From the NCBI GenBank assembly GCA_949130495.1, contig OX422215.1:526177755-526241754 (forward strand): a stretch of 64,000 nt of DNA, given 5' to 3'. The position numbers and the translations under genes were made by a program. The stretch is from Sambucus nigra. Lineage: Eukaryota > Streptophyta > Magnoliopsida > Dipsacales > Adoxaceae. Shown piece after piece: positions 43,745-54,705 of the stretch (positions within the stretch are counted from its first letter, which is position 1; every line of letters starts with the position of its first letter). The notes under the pieces are model-generated. The model made no database searches, was not told where the DNA came from, and saw only the letters and a program-made list of their open reading frames with translations.

Positions 43745-44568
43745 ATGGATTCTCTAAGCTTTGATGATTTATATCGTTTGAATTAAAGTTTGCAAAACGT
43801 ATTGAAGTTTTGAAAAAAGAAAATTCCGGTTTTAAAAATAAGATTGAATATTTGCAAACATTTCAAATTCAAAGAGATATTTGTCGTGAGCATTTTAGTT
43901 CCTTATTTAAATATTTTAATATGATAAAATTGGGAAAAAAGGAGAGTGATGATAGAGTTCTCGTTTTAGAAAAAGAGTTTGAGGATTTAAAAAACTCTAA
44001 AGTTTGTGTCGTTGAGGAAAATAATTTGATTAATGATTATGTGGCACGAGAAAAGGCTCTTAGGGATAAGTTTGCTCACATTGAGGGGGAGGGAGATAAC
44101 CTTCTAGGGGTAATTGATAATTTAAAGAAGGAGTCCCAAATGTTTGAGAAGTCTAATCATTTGCTTGAGTAAAAAATTTTGAAGTTAAAAAATAATTTAA
44201 ATGACTCGAGTAGTGATGGTAGTGGCTTATCTTATTCCATTGTTTCGAATGTATAGGCCAAAACCATAGTTTGTTTTAGAGCGTCAACCACATCCGAAGG
44301 TATTAGAAAAGATCAATCTAAAGGTCCCGTTCCTCGTCATGTTTTCACATGTTCGAATTGTGGTAGGAAAGGTCACCTTAGGAGTTTTTGTTTTGATCTT
44401 AAAAAAGACCCTAGGAAGATTAAACGTAGTGTCCCATTGGTTCCAAAAACCCGTTGTGTTTATACACCTGTTTGGGTTAGGAACTCCATTTTGGAGATGC
44501 TAAATACTTCGTTGGTTGATTTTCACATGCATGCACATGATGCATCTCTTACTATTTCTTATGGATAG
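43745..44568 (+). pseudogene. gag: Gag-like coiled-coil/CCHC protein of element B
   Basis: ATG at 43,745 gives MDSLSFDDLYRLN, then a 1-bp deletion shifts the frame. The next frame (43,810 on) is a Lys/Glu-rich coiled coil (VLKKENSGFKNKIEYLQTFQ ... VLVLEKEFEDLKNSKVCVVE). Two stops follow (TAA at about 44,170, TAG at about 44,255), both where Gln is plausible. The same frame then carries CSNCGRKGHLRSFC, a complete CCHC zinc knuckle, and a basic tail (KKDPRKIKRSVPLVPK) to TAG 44,566-44,568. This would be an RNA-binding Gag. The start and spacing match the minus-strand copy in element A. I saw no UBN2-type domain. Confidence 0.75.
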
Positions 44569-45740
44569 TAGCTTGCATGTTTTGTCATACACTAGCCTTT
44601 GCATCATGATTTATTATTTGCTAGTGATATGACATGTTTATCTCTTTGTATTTTATTTTTCACTTGTTTGAGTCTTATTTAAAAAATACCAAAAGATTTT
44701 TCTTTTCTTTGAGTCAAATATGTTTGAAAAGCCAAAAAGATTTTCGGTGTTTGTTTTTGAGTTTACATGTTTGATGTGGCATATTGGTGTGCTTGGACCC
44801 CCTCCCCACCGTTACATTATCCATATGACTAGGACATTTGGTCATTATTATCGATACTTAGAATGATCTTAACCATTGTTTATATGGGGTTGTTTCGAAC
44901 TTGATATGCATTTTGATTCGTCTTTGTATATATGCCAACATTCCACACATGCACGAGTTTATATGGATGTTTGACTTCTCTTGCATATTTGAATTTGGTG
45001 AGGCGTTCTTATCTCAATCTTGTCAGCTACGCGTAAGTAGACTTAAGGAGAAGTGTGCATGTAATAACCGTTTACCGTGAGGATTTAAAATTGGTAAAAA
45101 TGACGAGTGATTCACGGGAAAGGGCTGCGAGAGTTCAAAATTGACTCGTTGTGAAAGCCACCATTTAAAAGAGCCCAAAAGAAAATGCTATATGCTAAGA
45201 AAAGGGCCAATAAGATTTTCTCTAAGTTGAGAATGCTAGAAACCTCAAAAGAACTTGAAAAAGTATATATATGAGGGAGTTTGATTGGAGAAAATGAAAC
45301 GAGTTTGCACATCTAATCCTAATGTTGAAACATTGCAATTTGACGCTATTGTTTGTAGAATCGTCAAACTTCTGGATTTGTGTGCATGTAGTATGTTTAG
45401 TTCATTAATCTCACACTTTAATTGTCATATGGCTATGATAAAGTTTGATGATTTATAGCCATCAATTAGAGCTTCTTGATCGTTTCGATGTGTTGGAATT
45501 GTTACTCATTTGTTGTAGCTTCATGCCCATTCATTCCATATCCATGTTTGAGCACATCAGTACTATGTTTGCATGTAACTCGCATTTTTAGTTTTTATGA
45601 GTTTTTGCATTTTGTACGAAAAGCCTACTGTTTTAGCATTGTTTTGCATCTGTCAGGACCTTCCTGGAATTTTTTTTTGTGAAATTTTTTCACTGGGCAA
45701 TACTTTATAATATTTCTGGGAAACTGAGAAATTTTGGCAG
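44569..45740 (+). other. Non-coding interior of element B
   Basis: No domain, no pol sequence in either strand. AT-rich with CATG-rich blocks. Confidence 0.6.
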
Positions 45741-45744
45741 ATCG

Positions 45745-45860
45745 CGCGAAGTCGTTCTAACGACATCTCATCCCGTGCGAATGACTTCTGTACTTCGTTC
45801 GAGCGACTTCCTCATCTCATTTGAGCGAAGTCCCTGGCTCGTTCAAACGACAGAGTAAAA
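45745..45860. repeat. TCGTTCGAACGA-type motif cluster inside element B
   Basis: Five to six degenerate copies (GTCGTTCTAACGACATC, CGTGCGAATGACTT, CGTTCGAGCGACTT, ATTTGAGCGAAGTC, CGTTCAAACGACAG), about 20 bp apart, matching those in the LTRs. Confidence 0.8.
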
Positions 45861-45892
45861 AATGGCTTCTTATTGGTTTGCAGTCCCTAGGT

Positions 45893-46376
45893 TCCAATTG
45901 GTATATTTTTGGTACTGCAGGAAGCATTTCTGGACTGTTTGGTTTATATGCAGGTTCTTTTACGTTCCAAATTGGTTTTTTGCATATAAGTCCGTTTATC
46001 ACACATGATTTGATTGGTATACTCTTTGTGTGATTCCTTGGTTTACTAGCTACTGATTTGTCATTGCTTAATCATATTAAGCTGGTTGTTTCATGATTAT
46101 CTGGCGTGTTTTTTAATTCTCAAACTGGTATCAACTTAATTTAAATTGGTTTCATATTATCATACTAGATATTTCAAATTGGTTTATCTTTTCACCAGAT
46201 TGTCTATTCGAGACAAAAAGGGGGAGAGATGTATGTGATGTAGGGGGAGATTTGAGCGCTTCTATTGATATTTGGATTTATATTGTTTGATCATATCTAT
46301 TTCAAATTGGTATCAAATAATTGCTCACATGTTTCAAATGATATGTTCTTGTTAGAAATATAAATTGGTATCATTT
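45893..46376 (+). repeat. Array of PBS-like 'AAATTGGTATCA' motifs
   Basis: Eight scattered copies, near 45,897, 45,970, 46,014, 46,126, 46,145, 46,175, 46,303 and 46,364. The best, TTTCAAATTGGTATCAAA, matches the LTR-PBS junction at 43,656-43,670. Confidence 0.7.
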
Positions 46377-46612
46377 GTTCCTCCATACTTCACTGAATAT
46401 ATGTTTGTCTGTTTCATGTGTGTAGGTATGCTTCAGCATTTAAAGATTTTAAGACTACATCACATTCTGACAGTTCATGCTTGTCGGTGCTACATATTCT
46501 AGTCCGTGTCCTGTAATTTTTTATTTTGGGTTTATAGGATGGGATTTAGGCGTCATACGGATTGACGACCTAGTTAGGCATTTCACTGGTTTAGTTTTGT
46601 CCCAAAATAGTT

Positions 46613-46625
46613 AAAGGGGGAGATT
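46613..46625 (+). other. Polypurine tract of element B
   Basis: AAAGGGGGAGATT directly before the 3' LTR. Additional tracts AAAAAGGGGGAGAG (about 46,215) and AGGGGGAGATTTG (about 46,242) lie upstream, a multiple-PPT arrangement as known in Sireviruses. Confidence 0.88.
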
Positions 46626-47876
46626 TGTAAGGACATAAATTTCTAATTGAGTCCCTGTATTGTTTTGACTTAATTCCGTGAATAAAACCGTGTTTGTAAT
46701 ATGTCATAGGGAGATGTTTATTTTTGTCACGATCCCACTCGGTCTATGACGTATTGAAGAAATTAAAGACGTTGTGGCAAAGCTTCAAAGAATTAATCAT
46801 GCCGGTGTTTAATTGGTGTAAGTTTAAATCGTCTTCAAAGATAATTGAATTCTGAGATCACTCAGGTATGAATGTGTATAATTAATGGTGCTTGGAATTA
46901 TTTTATAAAAGATAAGGATGTAATTTTTATAAAGAAAAATGTTTTAAAATGATTTAAAGTGTTTTAAAAGGTTTATACTTCTTTTTTATTCTGATAAGTT
47001 CGAATAGGAGTTTGACTTATTTAAATCTCTCTTTGAAGAGACGTTTTGAACAAAATGTCAAAAAGTCAACTCTGTCGCTCGAACGACATCAGATCTCGTT
47101 CGAACGAGATGCTGATGTCGCTCGAATGACATGCTTAAGTCGTTCGAACGATACATTTTTCAAGGTGGCGTTTAAATCCTATTTAAACAGTGTTTGCATC
47201 AGAATTTTGGAAGTGTGCTTTCTGGAAAATAGTTTTACGAACCAGAATCTTGTTTGCACATGTTTTCTAAGGTTTAAAAGTCTTAAACACATCCTTAGAG
47301 TTTGCAAAGATCCAAGTTAGCATTCTAATATGTTTAAGTGATCTTGCGGCACCAAAGTTGTTTGTTCTACACATTGAACACAAAGGGTTTTACGGTAAAG
47401 AAGCGACGAACATCGTGTTCGACATCGTAGACGAATCAAAGCCATATCGGTGGACACCGAGACATACGTGGGCGCGTGTGTTGTGGACTGGTTTCGTGGA
47501 TGATGGAATTTCTGCGTGGGCACTATTGAAGAACGGTTGAAGATCAGAAGGAGCGTCAAGAATTATGGGCATCGAGTCTTAGTGTAAGGCTAAACTGTCT
47601 TTGTAAAACCATTGTTCATAGTGATTGTCTGGCTTGCGCCGTCCGAGGTTATTTTCCCGTTTTGGGTTTTTTCCTCGTACATCCGGCATTGTGAGTATTA
47701 TTTACTTTATTTTACTTTCTTTAATCACTATATGCATGTTTAGGATTAATCAAGATAAAACTGGTTTAAAGTAAGAATTGAGTTTTTCACAACTTGGTTT
47801 GGTGCATAATTAAAAGTTGGATTTTTTTCGGAGAAAAATTGGTTTTTTTTGGAACACACATATTGGGCACTCTTCA
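46626..47876 (+). repeat. 3' LTR of element B
   Basis: Partner of 42,411-43,659, with the same palindrome cluster at 47,075-47,155. The open frame at 47,358-47,540 is an LTR artefact present in decayed form in the other LTR. Confidence 0.92.
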
Positions 47877-47920
47877 TTGATTTTAGGGGGTGTTGCAACT
47901 ACTATTAAATAAAAAGGATA

Positions 47921-48835
47921 TGTTGATACAAAATTTGCTCAACACAATGAATTTATATATTACGATAACAGAGAAGAGGGTGAGGGATAAGAGGGATAAA
48001 GCATGTACGTGGTTCAGTCGGGCTTGGCCTACATCAACGGGGAAAGGGATGACACTTATATATTAAGGGAGTCGATTCAAACGTTTTTAGTAAAATTAAA
48101 GGCCTAGCTTTTCTACTGCTCTATTAGGCTTTATATACACAGCCTTAGTACAATGTCTGTTCTATTTTCTTGCATATACGTTGATACATTTAAATTTAGC
48201 TGAGGCATGTGTTTGGATTCTTCGATATATCTTCCCATAAAATAATACTCGTGATAGCCATTGGATACACGACCTTTGATTACATCTTTGGCAGTTTAAA
48301 TACCCCCCACGCCGTGGGGGTCCTCCAGTTTGGGTCGGAGACACCTTTGGCTAGTTGAGGGACTCCTGTTGGGTCTTTCGTAATTCTTAATGTCGTTAGT
48401 CGACTGAGGCTACCTATTCATTAGCCTTTTCATGGTATGGAATCCTTCGGTGCTTGACGACTGCCTCCCGATCGGGCACTTCCTGAGCATGATTGTTCGA
48501 ACACCGTTCAAATATCACCTAATTCGTTCGATCATCGTTCAGAAATCCTCATCATCAGCAACCCTCTAGACTTTCTGCGTTCGATGTGCCGGACTGAAGA
48601 GTCTTTGATAATGTCCGAATGACCTTCACTCTGAGTGGCCATCAATTAGTGTGATCCTAATATAATTATGATATCTGGCGGCCTAATTGTTGCTTTTTTC
48701 GATGGCTGAACGATCGGGGGATTTTCCCCATGCAAGACATCACCTATCAGAATTTTAATCATTAATTTTCGATTCTTCATGCACTTCTATGATATTCTTT
48801 GATATGCCTTCCCATTTCGTGCGTATTACCTCTCA
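47921..48835 (-). mobile_element. Tat-type 3' LTR (element F)
   Basis: It starts TGTTGATACAAAATTTG and ends CTCTCA, followed by TGTAACCCCCACCC, i.e. a GGGTGGGGGTTACA polypurine tract on the minus strand. Its length (~915 bp), a 'GTACGTGGTTCAGTCGGGCTTGG' block like those of other plant gypsy LTRs, and a following antisense gene parallel the intact Tat element. The left limit is approximate. Confidence 0.55.
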
Positions 48836-48908
48836 TGTAACCCCCACCCAGCACCTGTAATGTTGGATTAATCGAATTATGGCCGTTTAATTCGGATGGT
48901 CTTTTCCA

Positions 48909-48924
48909 CTTTGATATAAAAAGG
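48909..48924 (+). promoter_or_regulatory. Possible TATA box of the element F antisense gene
   Basis: TTGATATAAAAAGGGT lies about 400 bp before the first coding-like peptide and just after the polypurine tract, oriented with the antisense gene. Confidence 0.45.
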
Positions 48925-49254
48925 GTCCTTCCATTGTGATTTTCATTTTTTGCCATTTCTATTAGCCAAAGTCTTTGCGAGCTCTGAGAGTTTTTTTGTC
49001 ATTTTTCTTCTTTCAAAAGCTTCTCTCTTTGCATTTCTTTACTTGGTATGCTCTTGTTCTTGCCTTTCTTTCTTTTTTTCTTCTTCTTCATTTCAATACA
49101 TGTTTTCCTGTCTCTCATTCTGGCTCACCTTAGTTTAGGTTTTTTTTTCCACTTCATTAATATTAGTAATTTCATTTCTCAATTCCCAAAAGGCAATCCC
49201 CACCTTTCTAACTTTGTATCCCCCACTAACCACTATTCCAGTTCTTGGAGTGGC

Positions 49255-49745
49255 TTCAGTCCTTCGGTCTTTATATCAAGCACATCAAGATAGACTTCAA
49301 CGCCAAACGTCCTTGGTCAACATGGTGGATATTGTGGAGTCTTTTGGGGCTGAGGATAACGAACGAATAGCCCTAGGCTGAGGGGCCTATTCATCCCGTT
49401 ACCCAAGTCTAGACCATCACCCCAGGGTTCATAATCCCCCAATCCGATGACCCTCTATTGTTAGTTCAATGGGACCTTCAATTGTTATTCCTGTTAGGGG
49501 CGATCCCTAGGGACCCCATGAATATGTTAGCCATTTATCTAAGGAGATAATTAATGAATGTGTGTTGAGGTTATCTCTCCCCAGGGCCTTATCCATTTGT
49601 GTTCCCGATGACATCGATCGGGCACCCATTGCCCGTGAAGGAGTGGTGTGCTTTTACGAGCATTAATTCCAACCCGTCCTTAGTATTCCACTCTCGGGGT
49701 CCATTCTGGAAGTCTTGGCCTTCCTCAATCTAGCTAAGAAAGTAA
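49255..49745 (+). pseudogene. Antisense-gene fragment of element F (gypsy 'Transposase_28'-like)
   Basis: The frame reads MVDIVESFGAEDNERIALG with several stops. Further on it gives INECVLRLSLPRALSICVPD, APIAREGVVCFYEH and SIPLSGSILEVLAFLNLAKK. The 'GEVVFYE..F...L.LPL...I..VL..L.LA' spacing matches the same domain as in the intact Tat element (FLYEQMFKLGFCLP). It breaks at 49,745, where Sirevirus-like sequence begins. This is the third such antisense gene in the window. Confidence 0.55.
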
Positions 49746-50858
49746 GAGGCTATATTTATTCACTTGTATGTTAAGTAACATACAAAGATTCATTTTTTTA
49801 TCACTTTTTATCTTGATTTAATTTAAAGTGAACATGCAAGATGGTGTAAATCCAAAATCAAACTAAATCACCAAAACAAACAGGAAGAAGAAGAAATAGA
49901 GGAAAAAATCCATTTCGGGATTTTTTTTAATTCGGCACTATTAAAGACAAGACATGCACGTAATTACTTACCAACTACTTAGATATCCATTAAGTATAAT
50001 GCACAAGAGTCTTTAAATGTTCAACAGAAAGTGATACAGTCCAGCACCATCCACAAGAAGCAAATCTTCCCTCGGTATCCACTGGTTAGCCTTTAGAATA
50101 CGAAGTTCCCGTCTTCTTTTGCCTTAGAGTCTCAACTCCATAAATCAACAATAAATAATTTCTCTATAAGGGTTTGTGACTTTAGATTATGTTGTTCTTG
50201 GTTTGGCAAAGTTATACTTAAAGATACAAGGGGTTTGGATGAAACAGTTGTAGAGTTTGATCACAAAATGAACTCTAAAAATGCTTTGAAATAAATGCAA
50301 ACCCATATCTCTTTTTATACGAAAAGTTGTTATAAGGAGATAGGGATAAAATATTACATCAGATTTGTTTTAAAAAAATAAAAACATGCATACTAATTTT
50401 AACAAAATGCCACCTTCTTCAAACGATATACGTTATCTCGTTCGAATGACTTCCAGTGATATTTCGAACGACAATATAGAGCTAACAAAAAATGCAGTGC
50501 TTTACATCTCGTTCGAATGTGGGAACCTAGTTCTAACGACCCTTTGTAACTTGTTCGAATGACATGTCATTTCGATCTAACGAGCTAGCGAGTTTTGCGA
50601 AAATTCTTTAAAAAAACATTTAAAATTTTTATTTTGTAAAAAAACTCTATTTAAAAATCACCCCTGAACATTTTAACCTTTACCAAATAGCTTCATAAAT
50701 CTTCTCGAAGAAAGTTGTGACGAACGATCTTCAATCTTGCAAATGTCACTAACGATTCTTCTCTTGGAAGACTTGAGAATGGTCATGTGGGTATAGTAGG
50801 ATGTAACGGGATAAGCCAAATAAAAATAAAATGAGCAATTATAAACTTTGCTCTTATA
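49746..50858 (-). repeat. Sirevirus-like 3' LTR (element D)
   Basis: It is followed by a GCCAAAGGGGGAGATT polypurine tract (minus strand; 50,859-50,873). The tail GTAACGGGATAAGCCAAA and the end ..CTCTTATA correspond to element A's LTR. It contains TCGTTCGAATGAC-type motifs at 50,425-50,590. The left boundary is uncertain. Confidence 0.6.
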
Positions 50859-51106
50859 AATCTCCCCCTTTGGCTATTCTAGTACAAAATACAAATTGGA
50901 GCCAGGTTAACCCCTAAGACTAATACAACTAATTACCTCCCAAATCAAGAACTAGAAACACATAAATGTATAAGTCTTTAATTGAAATTCTTCATCTTGT
51001 GTGGTCCATAAAATCATCATTAAAGTGGCATGACCTACACACACGAGACCAAAAAAATACCGTGATATATGAGAGTTTAAAACAAATTAAAAACTCCCCT
51101 CAGTTT
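50859..51106 (-). other. Short interior piece of element D
   Basis: Polypurine tract plus ~230 bp that parallels the region right of element A's polypurine tract (AAGTCTTT, CTTCATCTT, ACTCCCCT). It is cut at 51,106 by the next LTR fragment. Confidence 0.5.
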
Positions 51107-51690
51107 TGTAACACCTCGTATTTTTGAGTATTTAGAGTTTAATAAGGTTTTAAAAAACGAGGGGCATGACCGAGGGATGGAGGCCAAGCCTTAAGTCTTA
51201 GAATTCTTGGCGGGCTTTAGGTGTAAAAAGGCATGAAAAGGCATTTAGCGCTTTTTTAATATTTTTAATTATTTTTAACCATTACTAGGATACTAAAATT
51301 GTACAATACTTAAAAATATGTCTGAATATTTACAAATTAAAATACTATTTGATTGTTTTGGACGAGATATTGGTTTGGTTTGTAAAAAAAAAGTCTTTAA
51401 AAGGTGATAATTTTTGTTTTAAAAAAAGTGCGCTTTAAGACTTTACCAAGAGTAAGGCGTAAAAGGTTTCAGGCAGGGCATTTCTCCCAATCCTCAAGCC
51501 TAGGCGCCCCTTTTAGAACACTAGAATTTAATTAGTTAAGTTATTTTTTTAAAATTTAAATTACGCGTGTGCTGTAATTTAAGTGAATTAAATATTATGT
51601 GTGTATTAAAATATTGATCGGGAGAGATGATGATTAATATTTATGGAGTAGATTTACTAAGTCAGTAGAAAATAACTTGAGATAATTATG
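51107..51690 (+). mobile_element. Tekay-type LTR fragment
   Basis: TGTAACACCTCGTATTTTTG at the start, and later AAATTACGCGTGTGCTGTAA and ATATTATGTGTGTATTAAAA, match the minus-strand LTR that begins at 17,086. About 370 bp (51,155-51,525) in the middle has no match there and may be an insertion. The right limit is approximate. Confidence 0.65.
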
Positions 51691-53851
51691 ATGAAATAAC
51701 CTAAACACCTAACGTGGTTTAGTTAAAAAATAAAACACCAACTCTTGTAAACTTTAATAAAAGATTTTCTTGAAATCATTATAAACACCCACACAAATAA
51801 AAAAGATTTGGAATGATGTTGCTGAAATAAGTATAATCAGAATGGGATGAGGAAAGGTAGTTAGTAAGACAGTATTTGTTTTGGAGGAACCCACCATGGT
51901 GGTAAACCCCGTGTCCCTAGTCCCAGGACAACACACGCACCCAAGTCCATTATTACTGAATAAGAGTTACAGATTACAATCCTCCAAGTCCACTATGAAT
52001 TAAACTAAGAAAATATAAACCCATATAATCCAGCCTAGTCTAAAACAACCCAACTTGACTGAAAATCAGTCAACCTAATAACACCCCTATAATAGTGATT
52101 ATAACACACACACACAACGTCACACTCTAGCCAGAGATCCTGTGAAGTTATGCAGCACACAAATTTTAATTAATAAAGGTTGATTTAGTCAAAATAAAAT
52201 TTGTTTATAAAACGTAGACCAAACACACAAGAGTTTAAGTCTATTTTATTAAAACCAAAATTTTACCAATCAGTAACTGAAAGGTAAAGTTTTAGATTCA
52301 AACATGCTCTAACAAATTGGTTTTTGAACAAGCCAAATCCACACTAAAAATAATCTGATTTTATATCTAAAGTAAATTCTGATGTAAATAGTAAAAACAA
52401 ATCCAGATTACTTTAGGTGGCTTTCAAGGTAAATACAACACACATCAGAGATTGAAAATTGGACCAAATCCAATTTAGTTAAGTTCAAATATTAGTCCAA
52501 GATTCAGTTCAAATATTAGTCCAAAATTCAGTCCAAATATTAGTCCAAGATTCAGTCCAAATATTAGTCCAGGATTCAATCAAAATATTAGTCCAAGATT
52601 CAGTCGAGCAAATGCCCAAGTATTAGGTCCGAATATTCAAATTAAAACTGAGTTATAGTCCGAGTTGACACAGTGAGTTAGGTTCGAGTTGACTCAGTAA
52701 GATATGTCCGAATTAGGTCCGAGTTAAAGACCAAGTCAAAGCACACTCACACCAGATCACTAAACACACATATACACAGCTCACCAAACACACTCACACA
52801 CGGAGTAGAAGACACGCACATATATGAACCACCAAACCAGAAACAACATAAAAATCGTAGATCTAAACTATATATATAAGTGTATGCTTATAAATATATA
52901 TGTATGGAAAAAAAACTTATAGCTCAAGCCATAAATGGATTTAGCAGAACCCGAGATCTCGTAGGAACTGAGATCGAAAATGACCAGTCACGAACAGGTA
53001 TGAACCAAGCAAAGAACACCCCAAAAAAACTTCAACTTCTTCCAAAAAAAATCATGGAAATAAAGAGCAATCAGCAAATGCTCGAACTTCTTCCACACAA
53101 AACCGAAAACGAGAGAATGCACACCAGCAAACCCTCAATAATTTTGAACCCAAACTGTAGGTGTGTATGAGTTAAAAAGATGAGGAGAAACTCTAAAAAA
53201 ATTGTATGAAAATTTAGAGAGAAAAAGTGAGAAAGAGAGGAGCAAAATGTCAGTCGTCTTTTGATTTTTCAAAACCCTAAAGCAAAACAGGAGACCCCTT
53301 ATTGTTTTTATAGATCCGTGAGACAGCCAGGGCGTCCACGAAAATAACAAATAACTAAAAGGATGGAAAGGAAAACCACATAAAAGACAATGGATAAAAG
53401 GGTAACACCAACCAAGAAGGGGCACTATCGTAATATCTCAAAGAAACAAACGGTAAAAAATAATAGCTAGCAACAACTACAAATCGTGAGGCCAAAGTAA
53501 AGTAATCCCAATGGCCCAACCATGTTCACATGGATGAAGATAACAAACAGAAAATGGTATAATCGTAACCATTAAAAACAAGCAAAAAAAAATCCGACTT
53601 TTTAAATTTTTGTTTAATCATTAAACTAAACAAAATTTTAAATATGTTTAATTAAATTGAATGATCAAACTTTAAAATAACAAAAGAAAATCAATAAATC
53701 AACTTGTATTTATATACCAAAAAATAAAAATAATTTCTAACCAAAATATAGTATATTAATAAAAAAATATTTTGAATTTATATATAAAAAATTAAGGACT
53801 CTAAATAGGGAAAACAACAAAGTGTTAAAATTTAGACAAGATACAACAAGG
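51691..53851 (-). repeat. Probable 3' LTR region of element C
   Basis: It lies directly outside the polypurine tract of element C (53,852-53,866) and contains no coding domain. LTR start on the minus strand would be TGAAATTATCCC. No second copy is in the window, so the outer limit is not defined. A/C-rich and CACACA stretches and a minisatellite lie inside. Confidence 0.45.
52483..52606. repeat. 24-bp minisatellite, five copies
   Basis: Unit GTCCAAATATTAGTCCAAGA plus TTCA; copies start at 52,483, 52,507, 52,531, 52,555 and 52,579 with exact 24-bp spacing and few mismatches. Confidence 0.93.
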
Positions 53852-53866
53852 GATAATTTCATTCTC
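53852..53866 (-). other. Polypurine tract of element C
   Basis: GACCAAAGGGGGAGAA on the minus strand, Sirevirus type. A second run, CAAATAAGGGGAGAATT, at about 54,055-54,070 suggests a multiple tract. Confidence 0.75.
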
Positions 53867-54105
53867 CCCCTTTGGTCAATTTTGAGACAAACATGACTTT
53901 GAGACATAATACATAACTCAACTAACAACATTTTGAGTCCTATTCAAATACATAACTCAGCTAACAACATTTTGAGTTATATTAAAATACATAACTCAAT
54001 TTAAAACATATATCCTAAAAAGTCATACAAAATAAAGACACAAAGAGTCTCAAATTCTCCCCTTATTTGCCTCAAAGGGGACAAAGGGAGGAAAGCAAAA
54101 TCAAA
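53867..54105 (-). other. 3' untranslated stretch of element C
   Basis: Between the RNase H stop and the polypurine tract. Contains a repeated TACATAACTCA(A/G).TAACAACATTTTGAGT block (about 53,908-54,000). Confidence 0.55.
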
Positions 54106-54705
54106 TTATGTAGGAAATGCACACACACCAATAGACATTTGTAAAGTTTTAAATCTATGATTATCTAATGGTTTACTAAACAAATCAGTAAGTTGGTCCT
54201 TAGTATTCAAATATTCTATGCAGATTTCTTTTTTCTCAACAAGTTCCCTAATAAAACGTTCACGCATTTTAATATGTTTTGTTCGTGAGTGAAAAATGGG
54301 ATTTTTTGAAATACTGATAGCACTATGATTATCGCATAAAATGAGGGCACTATGTTCATTTATTCCACAATCGTTTAGCATTTGTTTGATCCACAAAAGC
54401 TGAGTACAACAGCTATCGACAACTATGTACTCGGCTTCTGCATAGGAAAGAGACACACAATTATGCTTTTTAGACGTTCAAGAGACTAGGTTGTGTCCTA
54501 AGTAAAAGCAACCATCAAAAGTGCTTTTACTATCATCGGCACACCCAGCCCAATCAGCATCCGTATACCCAATTATTTTAGAATTTGTGTCAAAAGTATA
54601 CATAATACCAAAACTTAGAGTACCACTGACATATTTCAGTATGCGTTTAACCGCAAGTAAGTGAGATTCTTTCGATTCACATTGATATCTAGCGCGCACA
54701 AACAC
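54106..54705 (-). pseudogene. pol: Element C RNase H
   Basis: CESKESHLLAVKRILKYVSG, YTDADWAGCADDSKSTFDGC, SLSYAEAEYIVVDSCCTQLL, LILCDNHSAISISKNPIFHS and RTKHIKMRERFIRELVEKKE match copia RNase H and its C-terminal tail, ending TKDQLTDLFSKPL. The catalytic Asp, Glu and Asp positions are all there. One TGA (at about 54,476, where Trp is expected) splits it, and it is in a different frame from RT (shift near 54,690). Confidence 0.88.

Larger units (their letters stand above)
42411..47876 (+). mobile_element. Element B: complete gag-only Sirevirus-like copia element
   Basis: The LTRs are 42,411-43,659 and 46,626-47,876 (1249 and 1251 bp, about 94-95% identical by eye), starting TGTAAGGACATAAATTTC and ending GGGCACTCTTCA. 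They are flanked by a perfect TTGAT duplication (42,406-42,410 and 47,877-47,881). The 2966-bp interior has a PBS, a gag-like pseudogene with a CCHC knuckle, long non-coding sequence and a polypurine tract AAAGGGGGAGATT. No protease, integrase, RT or RNase H is present. It must have relied on enzymes from a full-length Sirevirus. Element A carries the same gag. Confidence 0.9.

Noticed and set aside
47358..47540. 60-residue frame in the 3' LTR of element B
   Set aside because: The matching part of the 5' LTR has a stop and substitutions; it is LTR sequence without a domain.
52483..52606. CRISPR-like direct repeats of 24 bp
   Set aside because: The copies are contiguous without spacers, so it is a simple minisatellite.
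53135..53425. 96-residue minus-strand frame in the element C LTR region
   Set aside because: Hydrophobic peptide from AT-rich non-coding LTR sequence; no homology recognised.
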